Source of the DNA: Sipunculus nudus
Taxonomy: Eukaryota; Annelida; Sipuncula; Golfingiida; Sipunculidae
Reading direction: 5' to 3'
Length of the DNA stretch: 64,000 bases
NCBI GenBank assembly: GCA_026874595.1
Contig: CM049311.1
Span: 74,280,953 to 74,344,952, forward strand
The position numbers and the translations under genes are program-made. Below the pieces are notes generated by a model. It made no database searches. It saw only the letters and a list, made by a program, of their open reading frames with translations, and was not told the origin of the DNA. Positions 25,782 through 61,772 of the stretch are shown one piece after another (positions within the stretch are counted from its first letter, which is position 1; every line of letters begins with the position of its first letter).

Positions 25782-25900
25782 CACACCCTCTTAAGAGCGT
25801 TCTGCTATCAGGACAAGACTAATTATCCCAGGAGTCACACTTAGGTGAGCATATTCCCTGGGCCACAAAGTTTACCGTCACTTTTGACGAGCCCCCATTT

Positions 25901-26076
25901 TGTTACGAAGACAAATTACTTATGGGAAAATTCTGGGCCGATCTGGGATTCGAACCCATGTCGGTGGCGCGCAAGTCCGGCGTACCAACCACTTCACTAG
26001 CAAAAGCAAACTTCACTTTGCAAAGCAAGCTTCACCAGAGAGACAGTTCGGTCCGCTTTTATGTCACCCCGTAACA
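25901..26076 (-). repeat. 5' LTR of the miniature element
   Basis: A 176-bp terminal repeat running TGTTACG to CGTAACA on the minus strand. It contains the intact A box TAGTGAAGTGG and B box GGTTCGAATCC. Compared with the other LTR it has about 20 extra bases (a partial duplication of CTTCACTTTGCAAAG). It is followed directly by the candidate primer binding site. Confidence 0.65.
25932..26010 (-). ncRNA. tRNA-like sequence with A and B boxes inside the LTR
   Basis: On the minus strand the sequence fits TRGYNNARNNG (TAGTGAAGTGG) and GGTTCGANTCC (GGTTCGAATCC) exactly, at normal tRNA spacing. A T-arm is visible as TGGG-TTCGAAT-CCCA. The anticodon and acceptor stems do not pair well, so it is a tRNA-derived internal promoter and not a working tRNA gene. 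The copy in the other LTR has a B-box change (GGCTCGAATCC). Confidence 0.6.
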
Positions 26077-26125
26077 CTACACATGTGTGAATCCTCTCAT
26101 GTCTAGTAGTGTCTACATATGTGAA
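26077..26125. repeat. Right-hand remnant of the 36-bp minisatellite
   Basis: CTACACATGTGTGAATCC and CTCATGTCTAGTAGTGTCTAC continue the 36-bp unit beyond the LTR element, showing that the element inserted into a pre-existing array. Confidence 0.85.
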
Positions 26126-27010
26126 ATAACATATATGAAACCCTCGAGTATTGAATGTCCCATTGAATTAAATGAATAATGATGCATCTGTAAAAACAAA
26201 CTAGTTATCACACATTTGAAAACATGGTTCGTTAATCACCAATCCAATCTCACCATGGCATCGGTGCTGGCCCATGTAAACGCCCATTTATAAATGTATA
26301 CTCTACTATGACACGGATCGTAATATAATGACTGTAACAGAAATGAGTGAGGTAATGTGGGATTTTTTTTTTCATTTTATAGTTGACACAAAAACTGGCT
26401 TACTTAGATTTTACAGGTTCTGGCACAATCGCGAAAAGTAAAGCCTCGCAAAGAGTCCAATAGAAAAAATCGCGTAAATTAGCCTCGCGAAAATTAACCC
26501 AACCATATGCAGTAAGCATGGAAAATACGTTTAAAATTTAAGTGTGCTGTTAGCTAAATATCTGAATATGGTGAATTTATAATTACTTTAAATATTTAAG
26601 GGACACCCAAAGGCAACATTTGATTACTATGTCCCAATAACTGCATTTCCACTTATATGGCAGTAAATTATTGTATTTTTGAAAGTGGTAATTCTTAAAT
26701 TATAAAAAAGGTAATTCTGTACCACTCGGTCTTTACCAGTGAAAAAAACTGGAAAAGCTATAACATCAGCAAAGCAAGGTAACGCTATCTACTCACAAAT
26801 GATGGTCAATCATTATAAATATATGAAAATATATATTATTTTTTTTTAGTTGGCTACCTTTTTGGTTTTCCTTATATTTATTTACGGGTTGAATGCGGGC
26901 TAGCTTTTTGGTAAAAATGCGGAGCGGGGCCTGTGCGGGCTTAAGGTTTCTTTTGCGGGCGAACGCGGGCTCTGAATTCCGGCCCGCGCAGGGCTCTAGC
27001 AAAGACTCAG

Positions 27011-27066
<56 letters not shown>

Positions 27067-27179
27067 TACCAGAGTTAACATAAACAGTGCACTGGTTATC
27101 GGTACACATGAGCAGAACGATATCCACATGTATGTATAAAGAAACTTTCAGCTAGTCATTTGTGAGAACAAAGTATCAT
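26126..27179. other. Intergenic between arrays
   Basis: Holds another TCGCGA-rich segment (26425-26505) and a GCGGGC-rich patch (26885-26995). No gene is visible. Confidence 0.65.
27018..27064. repeat. (TA)n tract next to a GCGGGC-rich segment
   Basis: About 23 TA units following a ~110-bp stretch (26885-26995) in which GCGGGC recurs several times. Confidence 0.9.
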
Positions 27180-28700
27180 TAATGGATCATTGTCCATTGG
27201 TGGACAAAGAAACATCACACAGCTCACGTTGTGTGTACAGCGAAATATCATCCAAGTCACGTGGGTGTAGAGATGCCTACATCACACCAGGCATGTGGGT
27301 GAAAAAGGAAAATAACTTGTCACGTGCGTATAGAGAGAAATATTACACCAGTCACGTGAGTTTACAACCATGATACTGGTCACGTGCGTCTAGAGAGAAA
27401 TATCACCCCAATCGCGTGGTTGTAGAGAGAAATATCACACCAGTCACGTGGATGTAGAGAGAAACATCACACCAATCATGTGGATGAAGGGAGTAATAAC
27501 ACACCAGTCACGTGGAAGTAGAGAGAAACATCACACGTGTCACGTTGATGAAGAGAAAAACATCACACGTGTCACGTGGATGTAGAGAGAAATATCACAC
27601 AAGTCACAGTAACACTGGGTGTAGAGAGAAACGTCACACCAGTCACGTGGGCGTAGAGAGAAGTATCACACAAGTCATGTAGGTGTAGAGAAAAACATCA
27701 GACCAGTCACGTGGTTTAGGGAGAAATGTCACACCAGTCACGTGGGTGTAGAGTGAAAAATCACACCAGTCACGTGGATGTAGAGAAATACATCACACCA
27801 GGCACGTGGGTGTAAAAGGAAAATAACTTGTCACGTGTGTAGAGAGAGAGAAATATTACACCAGTCACGTGAGTTTACAACCATGATGCTAGTCACGTGG
27901 TCTAGAGAGGAATATCACCCCAGTTGCGTGGGTGTAGAAATTAACATCACACCAGTCACGTGGATGTAGAGAGAAACATCACACCAATCATGTGGATGAA
28001 GGGAGTCATATCACACCAGTCACGTGGGTGTAGAGAGAAACATCACACGCGTCACGTGGATTTAGAGAGAAATATCACATAAGTCACATGGATGAAGAGA
28101 AAAACATCACACAGGTCACGTGGGTGAAGGGAGAAATATAACACCAGTCACACTGGGTGTAGAGAGAAACATCAAACCAGTCACGTGGGCGTAGAGAGAA
28201 GTATCACACAAGTCACATAGGTGTAGAGAAAAACATCAGACCAGTCACGTGGTTTAGGGAGAAATATAACACCAGTCAGGTGGGTGTAGAGTGAAACATC
28301 ACACCAGTCACGTTGGTGTAGAGAGAAACATCATACGTGTCACGTGGGTGTAATGAGAAACATCATAACTAGTCACGTGCGTGTTGCTCGAAACATCATA
28401 CCAGTCATGCGGGTATTTAAGGGAAAAAACTTGGGTTTTTTTTCGTATGCTTTAAGGGAAACTTCATACCAGATGCATGTGTTTAGAGAGAAACATAACA
28501 CCAGTCAATTGTATATAATCATGTGCGTGTACAGAGAAACATCACAACGGTCACCTTTGTGTAAAGGTAAGTATCACACTTGTCACGTGACTGCACAGGG
28601 ATACATAGTACTCGTCACGTGTGTGTAAAAACCATCACATCGGTCACGTGTGCAGAGACACTTCACACAAGTCACGTGTGTGTGTGCAGGGAAATTGCAC
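27180..28700. repeat. Second 32-bp minisatellite with CACGTG cores, about 45 copies
   Basis: Consensus CACGTGGGTGTAGAGAGAAA plus CATCACACCAGT, 32 bp, unrelated to the first 32-bp array. Most copies keep CACGTG. A block with the odd unit GAGTTTACAACCATGAT occurs near 27355 and near 27869, showing a ~514-bp (16-unit) duplication. Copies become irregular after 28380. Confidence 0.94.
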
Positions 28701-29078
28701 ACCAGTTAAAAGAGATCTAAAACAAACAACACAAATACCACTGTACAGACAATGAACACGCCAATCATGCGCGTGCACCAATACCAGTCCTATTTATGTT
28801 TAGCCACATGTATTTATGTATAGGCCAACACTGGTCTGTATGCAATGAAGAATATATTCTTATACAAGGATATCATTCAAGAAAGGTGATCATGTGACAA
28901 AAATGCTTGTCCGTAAAACAGTAACTGTAGTTAAGTTTGATGATGGAAAAATACCACAGCGGTCCCATGTGTCTGTCAACTAGCATAACAACAGTCTTTT
29001 ATTAGTCTGCAGCTAGGATTTACCATTCTACTAAAATATAAATGCCTTATCCCATCAAAATGTATTTTGACTTAATAT

Positions 29079-29082
29079 ATGT

Positions 29083-29129
<47 letters not shown>
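29079..29129. repeat. (TG)n microsatellite
   Basis: About 24 TG units ending in GCGCGC. Confidence 0.92.
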
Positions 29130-29135
<6 letters not shown>

Positions 29136-29819
29136 TTAACACAAATTGCTATAATTCCAATTGTCAATTCTTGTTTAGATATGGCATACCGTATGTTAAT
29201 CACACAAAAAAAATACATGGACCAACGACCTCAACGCCAGTATACCAAGTTTGACGATCAATGCCACTTAATGAAGCCAGGGTGCAGGCCTGTGAAGGTC
29301 AACTGATGTGCATGTGATTGTGTTATTAATCTTTCAATTTACATTATCCCTCTGTTTAACATAAAACGTTCTCCCGTACCAGCTGACATTAGTTATGTAC
29401 GTTGTGGTGAGACATTTCGCTGTAGAATTGATTTGTTACCAAGTGAGTAAACCGTATTAAAAAAACATGGGTAAATTTCACTGAGTGTAACGTATCGCAT
29501 TTTTATTGAGTAAAAATACATAATTAAAGAAGAGATTCACAAATATTTCTCCACTTATCCCCCCCCCCAGCACAAAATGTTAAATCAAGCGGTACTTATT
29601 GAAATATAAGCAACGGATGAGAAGCATGTTATCTCTTCCTCTTAAAGACTTCTTGCTATCTTGTTACCGGTAGTTCATTAATAAAATTCAATAAATATAT
29701 ATAAAATAATAATATTTCATAGCAAGTCGGTTGTCATATAAATTATAATTATGAGAGTTAACAATAATACAGCCTTTATCTTATATTTAATCACTAGTAA
29801 ATAAACAATAACTAGTAAA

Positions 29820-29840
29820 AAAACAAGTAATAATAATAAT

Positions 29841-29888
<48 letters not shown>

Positions 29889-29890
29889 TT
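29820..29890. repeat. (AAT)n microsatellite
   Basis: A long ATA/AAT trinucleotide run within an AT-rich stretch (29690-30120) that also holds shorter AAT runs. Confidence 0.92.
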
Positions 29891-30501
29891 GTAATAATAA
29901 ATTGCACTGTTAAATCAGTCGAGTACGTTCCAACATCTGGTGGACACATGTATATAAAGCGGAAACTCTATATTGATAGTTATTGATAAACTAATTTGAT
30001 TGTTCCGTTTTCTCATAACAATGATAGGCCTAATGATAATAATAATAAAAAAAGAAAAAGAATAAGGATATTAAGGATAAAAAAATATTAATAATAATAA
30101 TTTTAAAACAATTATTTAGAGAGAGGCGAGAATGACAGTGTATTTATAAATGTATTTGTTATTGTTTCCTAGGGGTTTTGTCGTATATATTTTACGAGCA
30201 GCGCTGCATGGCATCATCTTTCAGTTGTGACACGTTTTGAGTTGTGCGTGTATATCGTACCACAATATTTTCCAGATGTGGTCTATCTGGAGCTTTGCTA
30301 CAAAAAAAATCTTAAATATGATAAAATTTTGGACACTCGCACGCCGGAGATTTCAAACCAACCATGTTACGGTGTATAAAGTATATACTGGCTGGTGTAT
30401 ACTACGACAGTCGGTCCGCCGCCGCGGATGAAAAGTACGTTACATCAGGTAGTTAGTACGCCGGAAGCGGATTCGCAGACGAACACATCATGGGCTGCAC
30501 T

Positions 30502-30504
<3 letters not shown>

Positions 30505-30545
<41 letters not shown>
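30505..30545. repeat. (TA)n tract
   Basis: About 20 TA units in the region downstream of Brachyury. Confidence 0.92.
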
Positions 30546-30546
<1 letters not shown>

Positions 30547-32069
30547 TTACTTGTATATATTTCTTGCACACATTCACTGACGAGCAGGATCGTCAGCTCA
30601 CTGAGTGTTGGGGTTTGGACGTGTTTTCTTGCACTCAATAACACGCCATGTACACACGTATACCGGTATGTACAATGGCTGTTCAGAGGTAAGAGTAATG
30701 TCTGATGGGTTGTTTCAAGCGAGGTGGGTACGTTCAGATAATGGAGAGGATTTGTCTATATATACAAATGCACGCGTGCATGGTAGGTCTCACGCTCGAA
30801 TGAACGGGTGTTCCAATAGTAACTTGATGTCTCACGCATGTATGACAAACTGTATTTTACACGGACGTGCAAAGTATGTACCGTATACACATGTGTATCC
30901 TACGTGCGCGTGACGCATATAATTACTGCATGTCCATGCACGTGCAAAAATAGTCTAATATATATGACTATATATCCTTTGATGAGATGGAACTTGAAAA
31001 CAATGTATGGTATCGTACAATTACATTTCATGCCCAAAGAATATTTGAACATCTGATATAATGCATGATTTTTTTTTCTCTCTGTATTGAGAGCTATATG
31101 GAGAAATTCATTTGCTAAACTTGAATTATAAATATTGGTTCCCGCAGTGTCTAAAAGGACGATCTGTGTATAATTCTCTTCGAAAATATTCCAAAACATC
31201 TGGCTGTGGGTTTCCTTAACCTTTCTAGACAACGCCGTGTATGTACAAAACAGATGCTAACTTGTTCTATACAAAAGCAGTGCCGTCTGATAAACATATA
31301 TTTACTGGTTATACTTTAAAATTAGCAAGTGCATACATCACTTTCATATAACTCTGCTACATGTGTACTGCACAGCCTGCAATTTCCCAGTGCCTATAGC
31401 ATGGAGTGTACGTATTCTAAATGCGCGCACCTGAATATCTATATAAGTAAAAGGAGGTTGCGGTAAATCTGCGCCTTTGAAGTAAGTTGGAGACAAACGT
31501 ACAAACAGCCTGCGTTTAACATGTGGGGCGTTTATGGAGCTCGTCCGGCGTGGGGTCGTCTTTAAGGTGGCACGTAATCTCAACAGTGGAGGAAATTTCG
31601 TCATCTTTCGGCAAACATATAATTTGTCACATTGAATGGGAGCCCGGCGAAATACCCACAGAGTCCAGAGCCTGTGTAAACATACTACCTGGGACGGAGC
31701 ACAAAAGACTGACAACTCATCGAACTGCTTCGTTAAATATTTATTCTTAAATATAACGTACAAAAAAAGAGAGTTTAATATCTTAATTTACAAGCCCCTA
31801 TTATGTACAGATACAGTGTATACAATGCGAATTGAAACGTGCTAATATCTATTGCCCCTGTCCAGTGGCTGAACTGGGCAGTACGTGTCACCCTGTAAAT
31901 ACAAAGAATTCTCACAGAACCTCTGTTTTTTAATTTACGTGCAATCACTCTCTCCCCCTGACTGCATGACCATCACGCACGTTTCAAGATAAATATATAC
32001 AAATCTGCCTTAACCCATGCCCTCATGCCTCAGTTCTAATAAATTAAGTAAATTATATATATATCAATG

Positions 32070-32079
<10 letters not shown>

Positions 32080-32117
<38 letters not shown>
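32080..32117. repeat. (TA)n tract
   Basis: About 18 TA units, within a kilobase past the Brachyury stop codon. Confidence 0.9.
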
Positions 32118-32120
<3 letters not shown>

Positions 32121-32387
32121 GTGTGTGTAATAACTGGACCAAAATATATGAAATTAATTTAAATTTACATGGGCTTAATTTACATTTGACCGATTACATT
32201 TGAATCTTTTAGCTGAATATCTATAGCTTGTGTGTACATGTACATCTGTACATCAGAGAACTTTCATGATTAATGTCCATATGTATATAAAAATAACCCG
32301 ATAAGACATATTTCCTTTCTAATGCACCAATATCTGAGTGTTTTCTGCCACCTGACTTATGTCCATATCTTAAATAAATGCGTACAT

Positions 32388-32393
32388 TTTATT
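32388..32393 (-). terminator. Candidate Brachyury polyadenylation signal
   Basis: AATAAA on the minus strand, about 700 bases past the stop codon. A 3' UTR ending here would include the (TA)n tract at 32720-32777. A second AATAAA lies at 31739-31744. Neither can be chosen with certainty. Confidence 0.25.
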
Positions 32394-32716
32394 CATTACA
32401 TTGTGCAACCACTTTACTTAGACATAAAAAAAATAAATTGAATGTGTGCGCTGTCATGTGTTCCTAAATAAGCTCTTAAATGTGTAATATCATGTGCTAT
32501 TATATGCACAACCTTAAGTTTTAAAAAGACTTCCAATACCTGTTCAACGATCAAAAACACAGATGTACCGTTTTAAACACTATAAATAAATAATTACACA
32601 GAAATTAATATATCTGCATGTCATTAGCAACTAATCATGCACTGAATAAAAAACCTATATGGCAGTTGTCTTTTCTAACATTATATATATACATATATAT
32701 ATACATACTTATATAG

Positions 32717-32719
<3 letters not shown>

Positions 32720-32777
<58 letters not shown>
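32720..32777. repeat. (TA)n tract in the probable Brachyury 3' UTR
   Basis: About 28 TA units some 310 bases after the stop codon; transcribed if the poly(A) signal at 32388 is used. Confidence 0.9.
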
Positions 32778-32779
<2 letters not shown>

Positions 32780-33086
32780 TCAATTTTGCGACACTGTTTC
32801 TTGGTTAGAACATTTGGATACGTGGTGGCACTTTTTCAACTCTTCTTGTTACTTTTATGTTCGGAGGAAAAGATATATACATAATCTACATGAATACAAA
32901 TATACAATGTGAAGATGAAGATGAGATTACACATCACAGTTGTGTTGCCAAGTCACCGAGAGATCGGACATATATTATGTACACTTCCCCTGCGTGTATG
33001 CATCCATTCGGTCTTTCACTTCAGCAGTTCTTCCTGAATATGAATTACCTGTAAGCTACCCAGATTATGTTATTTCACTGAGAATG

Positions 33087-57779
<24,693 letters not shown>

Positions 57780-58540
57780 CTGAATCTACGTGGTGTGGCT
57801 ACCTGAACCACAAACAAGGCCGGCACAGCGCTTCAGTCGGAAATCCTTGCGTGGATTTTCTGTGTGTAGTGGGTAGGTGTCACCGGCGGAGCAGAAAGTT
57901 CGTTTATCCAAGGCGATGTAAAATAAACATATGATATTTGACGATGTACTCCCAAAGTTAGTGGGCTCGCAACAAAGTTAGACTCGCACCACCGAAACCC
58001 GCGAATGGTTCTCGAGCGATCACTAAAAACGTTATGTAGCCCCGGTCTGAAGTTTATCTGCGCATGACAATTGGCCGTTCCATACACACACAACTGAATG
58101 CTAGGAAGGTTTCTTTTGCTAATGCCGGTGAAAGTGTGCCACTCTTAGACATGTGTGCGTACCTAACCCTTTCATCTTTGCCGACACCCGCTCAACCAAG
58201 GCGAATTGACCAATCATGTAACAGCTACTGTCATGTGCATATGGTTAATGCAACGGCTCTTGTCATTGGTGAAAACGTGAACTGTTTTGACAGGGCCAAT
58301 CGCAGATGTTTGATTTACAACTCAAGAGCACGAGTTATTTGTAACTAATCGGAGGGACAAGCCTATTTGACGTTTATTTAGCAGTAGCGTCGGCGCCCGT
58401 GCAGTTCAAAGCGCTGCCGAGTTTGTTTTACCATATGCAACGCAGCACCCGCCGCGGCAGCTAGCGGCAGACCCATAACGAACCCCCGTCCCTGCCAGCA
58501 CCGTACAATACACCGGCCCTGCTATTGCCAAACAGAACAA
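57780..58540 (-). promoter_or_regulatory. bra: Probable Brachyury promoter and 5' untranslated region
   Basis: The 760 bases upstream of the start codon are less AT-rich than the flanks, and 58380-58530 is clearly GC- and CpG-rich. CCAAT boxes occur at 58070-58074 and 58265-58269 (minus strand) and at 58210-58214 and 58296-58300 (plus strand), suggesting NF-Y binding. I see no convincing TATA box in the gene's orientation. The transcription start cannot be fixed from sequence alone. Confidence 0.5.
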
Positions 58541-60323
58541 ATTAATTCTTTGTTGACTATTTAAACAGAGGAATGAGTAAATTAAGCCACGTTGATAGAG
58601 CCATGTAATCCAGTCTTGTCAGGATTAAAACTACACGGCAAACTTGACCCTGGAACTAACTTGGCCAATGATACGTTAACTGCAGGTAAGACTTTGGGAT
58701 CAGGCGAGCATGTATATAGATATTGCTGTCTGGCGCTATGACAGATTTGTTTTAACGGGTATGAGACCAGAGCCAATTACTTAATGCCAAATATACTAAT
58801 TACCAGCACTGTGGCGCGGTCGACTGCCCCTATATCACAAACCCCTTTTCTGTCTCCCCACATTTAATTATTTATAGTACTTGTGAGGTTCGATTGAACA
58901 ATAGTTTCGGAAAACTTAGTTTATGCAAATATTATGGAAAACACTGCAATGTTGTATCTTTCTTCTTTGTCGTATTTTTTTTCTGGAAAACGTCGTATTA
59001 CACCATCACTAGGGATCGAAATACTTGATTCTGCCATCTTACATGCCATTCTACACATGCACATTTACTTGCGAAAAGAAACGAAAGTTTTCAACAGTAA
59101 CACTGTTATATCAGAAACACGATTGTTCAGTGAAAAACAACAGGAAATTATGAGAAACGAGGGCCTAAATGCAGGAACGTTTCAGAAATTATAGACCATT
59201 TTAAAGGGAAATATAGGGAGCAGGAAGATTACCTGTAAAACATTTCGTTATTTTATTTGTGTGACATTTGTTATACTATACTTACAGTTACTAATGTGGA
59301 AAACATCTATAGGTATTCACCTTTCCAACCGATTGGTACAAATAGAAAAATGCCTTCCCGTGCACGTGTTTTGTCTGAGACGGGCAGAAATTAAGGCGTT
59401 ATCACGACCCCTGATCAACATTAGTGAAAGTCTTCAAGATTTGGATATACCATTATATCTTTATTGATATTTGATTTTAGATAAATGCATGCTTTGACTT
59501 TATCCATAGCATTCATCGTTCATAAACATATGACTAGCTTTAATATGGGGCAGAAGTGAATGTATAGTAGAATGAAAAACTTTAGTGCTCCATATGCATG
59601 AGATCTTTATCTGCGTATTTGACCTTATCGCTTGATCTTTTTTTTTAATAAATACATACTAGTATATTAGTGTCATATGGCAGGTCACATACATACCCAG
59701 AAGTTAACCACTGAATTTATACGCTTGGCTTCAGTGGGGGAAATATGTATGACAGGATTAAAATGGAGCTATGCAAAAATGAACAATATAAAAATGAATT
59801 ATATAAAAATGAAAGCTTATAATTTATATATATAAGTATATTAATATTCACATAACTTCATTTGTTAATTCTTTTATGCATCTACCGCATTGAGATCTTC
59901 ACAGTAGACTTCCACCGAGTCCTATATGTGGAATGGAAAATAATATAATAACTTGCAACAACTTTTGATACTTTTTATTTTATATGATACAAGATAAACA
60001 TACGTTAGATTCATGCAAAACTGTCAGAATAGACCAGTTTCACCATGGACTTCATATGAATTATTTACTTTCGAATGCTTTCTAAATATCTTAATTCATT
60101 ATCACATGTGGCTTTTGCATGAGGGTCATATTTAATAAAGATAAAATATTGAGCAATTTAAAGCAATATAACGCTTCGTGGAAATTTATATTTATAAACT
60201 ATGTGGCACAGATAAATGTTGTTTACGCTTTCTTGCTTTTATGTTGTTTACTTATATCACATACACACATTTATATACATATAAATATATATTAAATATA
60301 CATGTATATACATATACATATAA

Positions 60324-60330
<7 letters not shown>

Positions 60331-60377
<47 letters not shown>

Positions 60378-60387
60378 ATATATATAG
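60331..60387. repeat. (TA)n tract upstream of Brachyury
   Basis: About 28 TA units with one TTTA interruption. Confidence 0.92.
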
Positions 60388-61764
60388 TGTATATGAAAAG
60401 CAGGCACAAATATAAAAATGACATGCACATTGCATGGTTGGCACACGAATTACAACTGAAGTTGCTAAATCATTTTGATATTTACAAATCGGGAAGAAAT
60501 TGTCTGACTCACAGTTTACATATACTTCTCCTCGTTATCATTTTTAGCTCATTCCCTTTTCATGCAGAACCATGCATAAACCATGCATATAGGTATATAT
60601 AAGGGTAAATCAGCTGTAATATATTCTCTATGTTATCTTCTTATACACAACACTGCATGTTTACTTTTGTAGATTGTATTTGATTTTCATACTTTGCGGC
60701 GCTTTATCTTATTTTGCCCAATTATAATACATGTATACTAAGTCTGCTTTCAATATATATAGGGGCCACAATTGCATGTATAATTACACATATTGTTTAT
60801 TTATCATATTATATATCATATTAACATATAAAACCCAACATTTTAGATTTAAATGAAATTTATATATACTTTTCTATATATGTTACAACACTATAAATTT
60901 CAGTGTGTCTATTTTTTATCACATAATATTATCAACCGATCGCGACAGACCATGCATAACCCAATTATAAAGGGTCCTGCGCATGCGTGCATCACACATG
61001 TACCCATCAAGAAGAACGAAAGCATGCAGTTTGTAGATCATTTTGAAAATATATTATATTAAAGAAACCAAGAATAAAATAATAAATAATCCGTTTTTAA
61101 TCGGCCCACGTAAAACGGCATACGCTGACTCAATATCAATCAGTCTTATGAGCTACCATGAAAATTGAACAGGCCAAGTGAAAGAACTAATGTCCTCACG
61201 ATGGCGTGTCCCCATAAAAAAATGTATTATATATTTATGTGGACCCAGGAAGAGCATATTAAACTTTGATTTGAATTACCTTTTTGTTTGTAATCGTTTT
61301 GTCGATCATGGTTTGTGAACACCCAATTATAAAGACCGCCATATTGTAACACCTAGTGATCAAATTCACAGTCGTGTGAAAGACGCATATATATCACCAG
61401 GATATTGCCATAATGCTAACTTTTTTTTCTCTGTTCTAGTCTGGACTGTCGTACCCTATATAAAGTTACCTTTGTGTAATTATTTACATTATGAATACAC
61501 GTTTATCAATCTATATAAATATATGTAGCTAAGTATGTTTATAATAATTGTCTGTGTATTTATATATATTCTGAATATATAAGTATTTCCTGTTAATTTA
61601 AGTAAATACATGCATGTAATTCCTAATTCATTCAAGGATTTTATACATTCATGTATTTCCTAACATAAATACATGATTACTTTCTACCAAGATTAGATTA
61701 ATTTACGGAAGGGGCTTTTGTAAATGTTTGTGAAAAATCACCATGCAGTTCAAAGATTCACTGG

Positions 61765-61772
61765 TGACGTCA
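61765..61772. promoter_or_regulatory. Perfect CRE palindrome TGACGTCA
   Basis: A full CREB/ATF consensus 4 kb upstream of the Brachyury start codon, in a segment (61740-61960) with repeated GGTCCAATTA/TTGGTCC motifs. Confidence 0.3.

Larger units (their letters stand above)
25064..26076 (-). mobile_element. Miniature LTR retroelement (TRIM-like) with tRNA-like LTRs
   Basis: Two related direct repeats begin TGTTACG and end CGTAACA. The 5' LTR (minus orientation) is 25901-26076 and the 3' LTR is 25064-25781, split by a 550-bp LINE insertion. The 119-bp internal part has no coding capacity. Three bases after the 5' LTR lies TGGGGGCTCGTC (minus strand, 25884-25895), matching the 3' end of tRNA-Pro, as in a primer binding site. 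Just before the 3' LTR is a purine-rich AAGAGGGTG. The 4-bp flanks are CCAC and CTAC, fitting a target duplication with one substitution. Each LTR contains a tRNA-like sequence. The LTRs have diverged visibly, so the insertion is old. Confidence 0.7.
28701..32387. other. Region between the last minisatellite and Brachyury
   Basis: AT-rich with (TG)n, (AAT)n and (TA)n runs. A 139-codon minus-strand open frame at 31344-31763 has no splice context or known motif. No gene is supported. Confidence 0.65.

Noticed and set aside
25900-26106. 68-codon plus-strand frame across the LTR
   Set aside because: It is a by-product of the tRNA-like LTR and the array remnant.
26885-26995. GC-rich coding exon (minus-strand frame with KPAQAPLR and AFARKRNL)
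   Set aside because: The composition comes from repeated GCGGGC words, and no splice sites or homologous protein are evident.
17720-28700. CRISPR-like regular spacing of 30-36 bp repeats
   Set aside because: The arrays are continuous tandem repeats without unique spacers, in eukaryotic DNA with introns.
31344-31763. 139-codon minus-strand frame downstream of Brachyury
   Set aside because: No domain and no splice context; likely a chance frame in a slightly GC-richer stretch.
58064-58348. 94-codon plus-strand frame in the Brachyury promoter
   Set aside because: It overlaps CCAAT-rich promoter sequence and encodes no recognisable protein.
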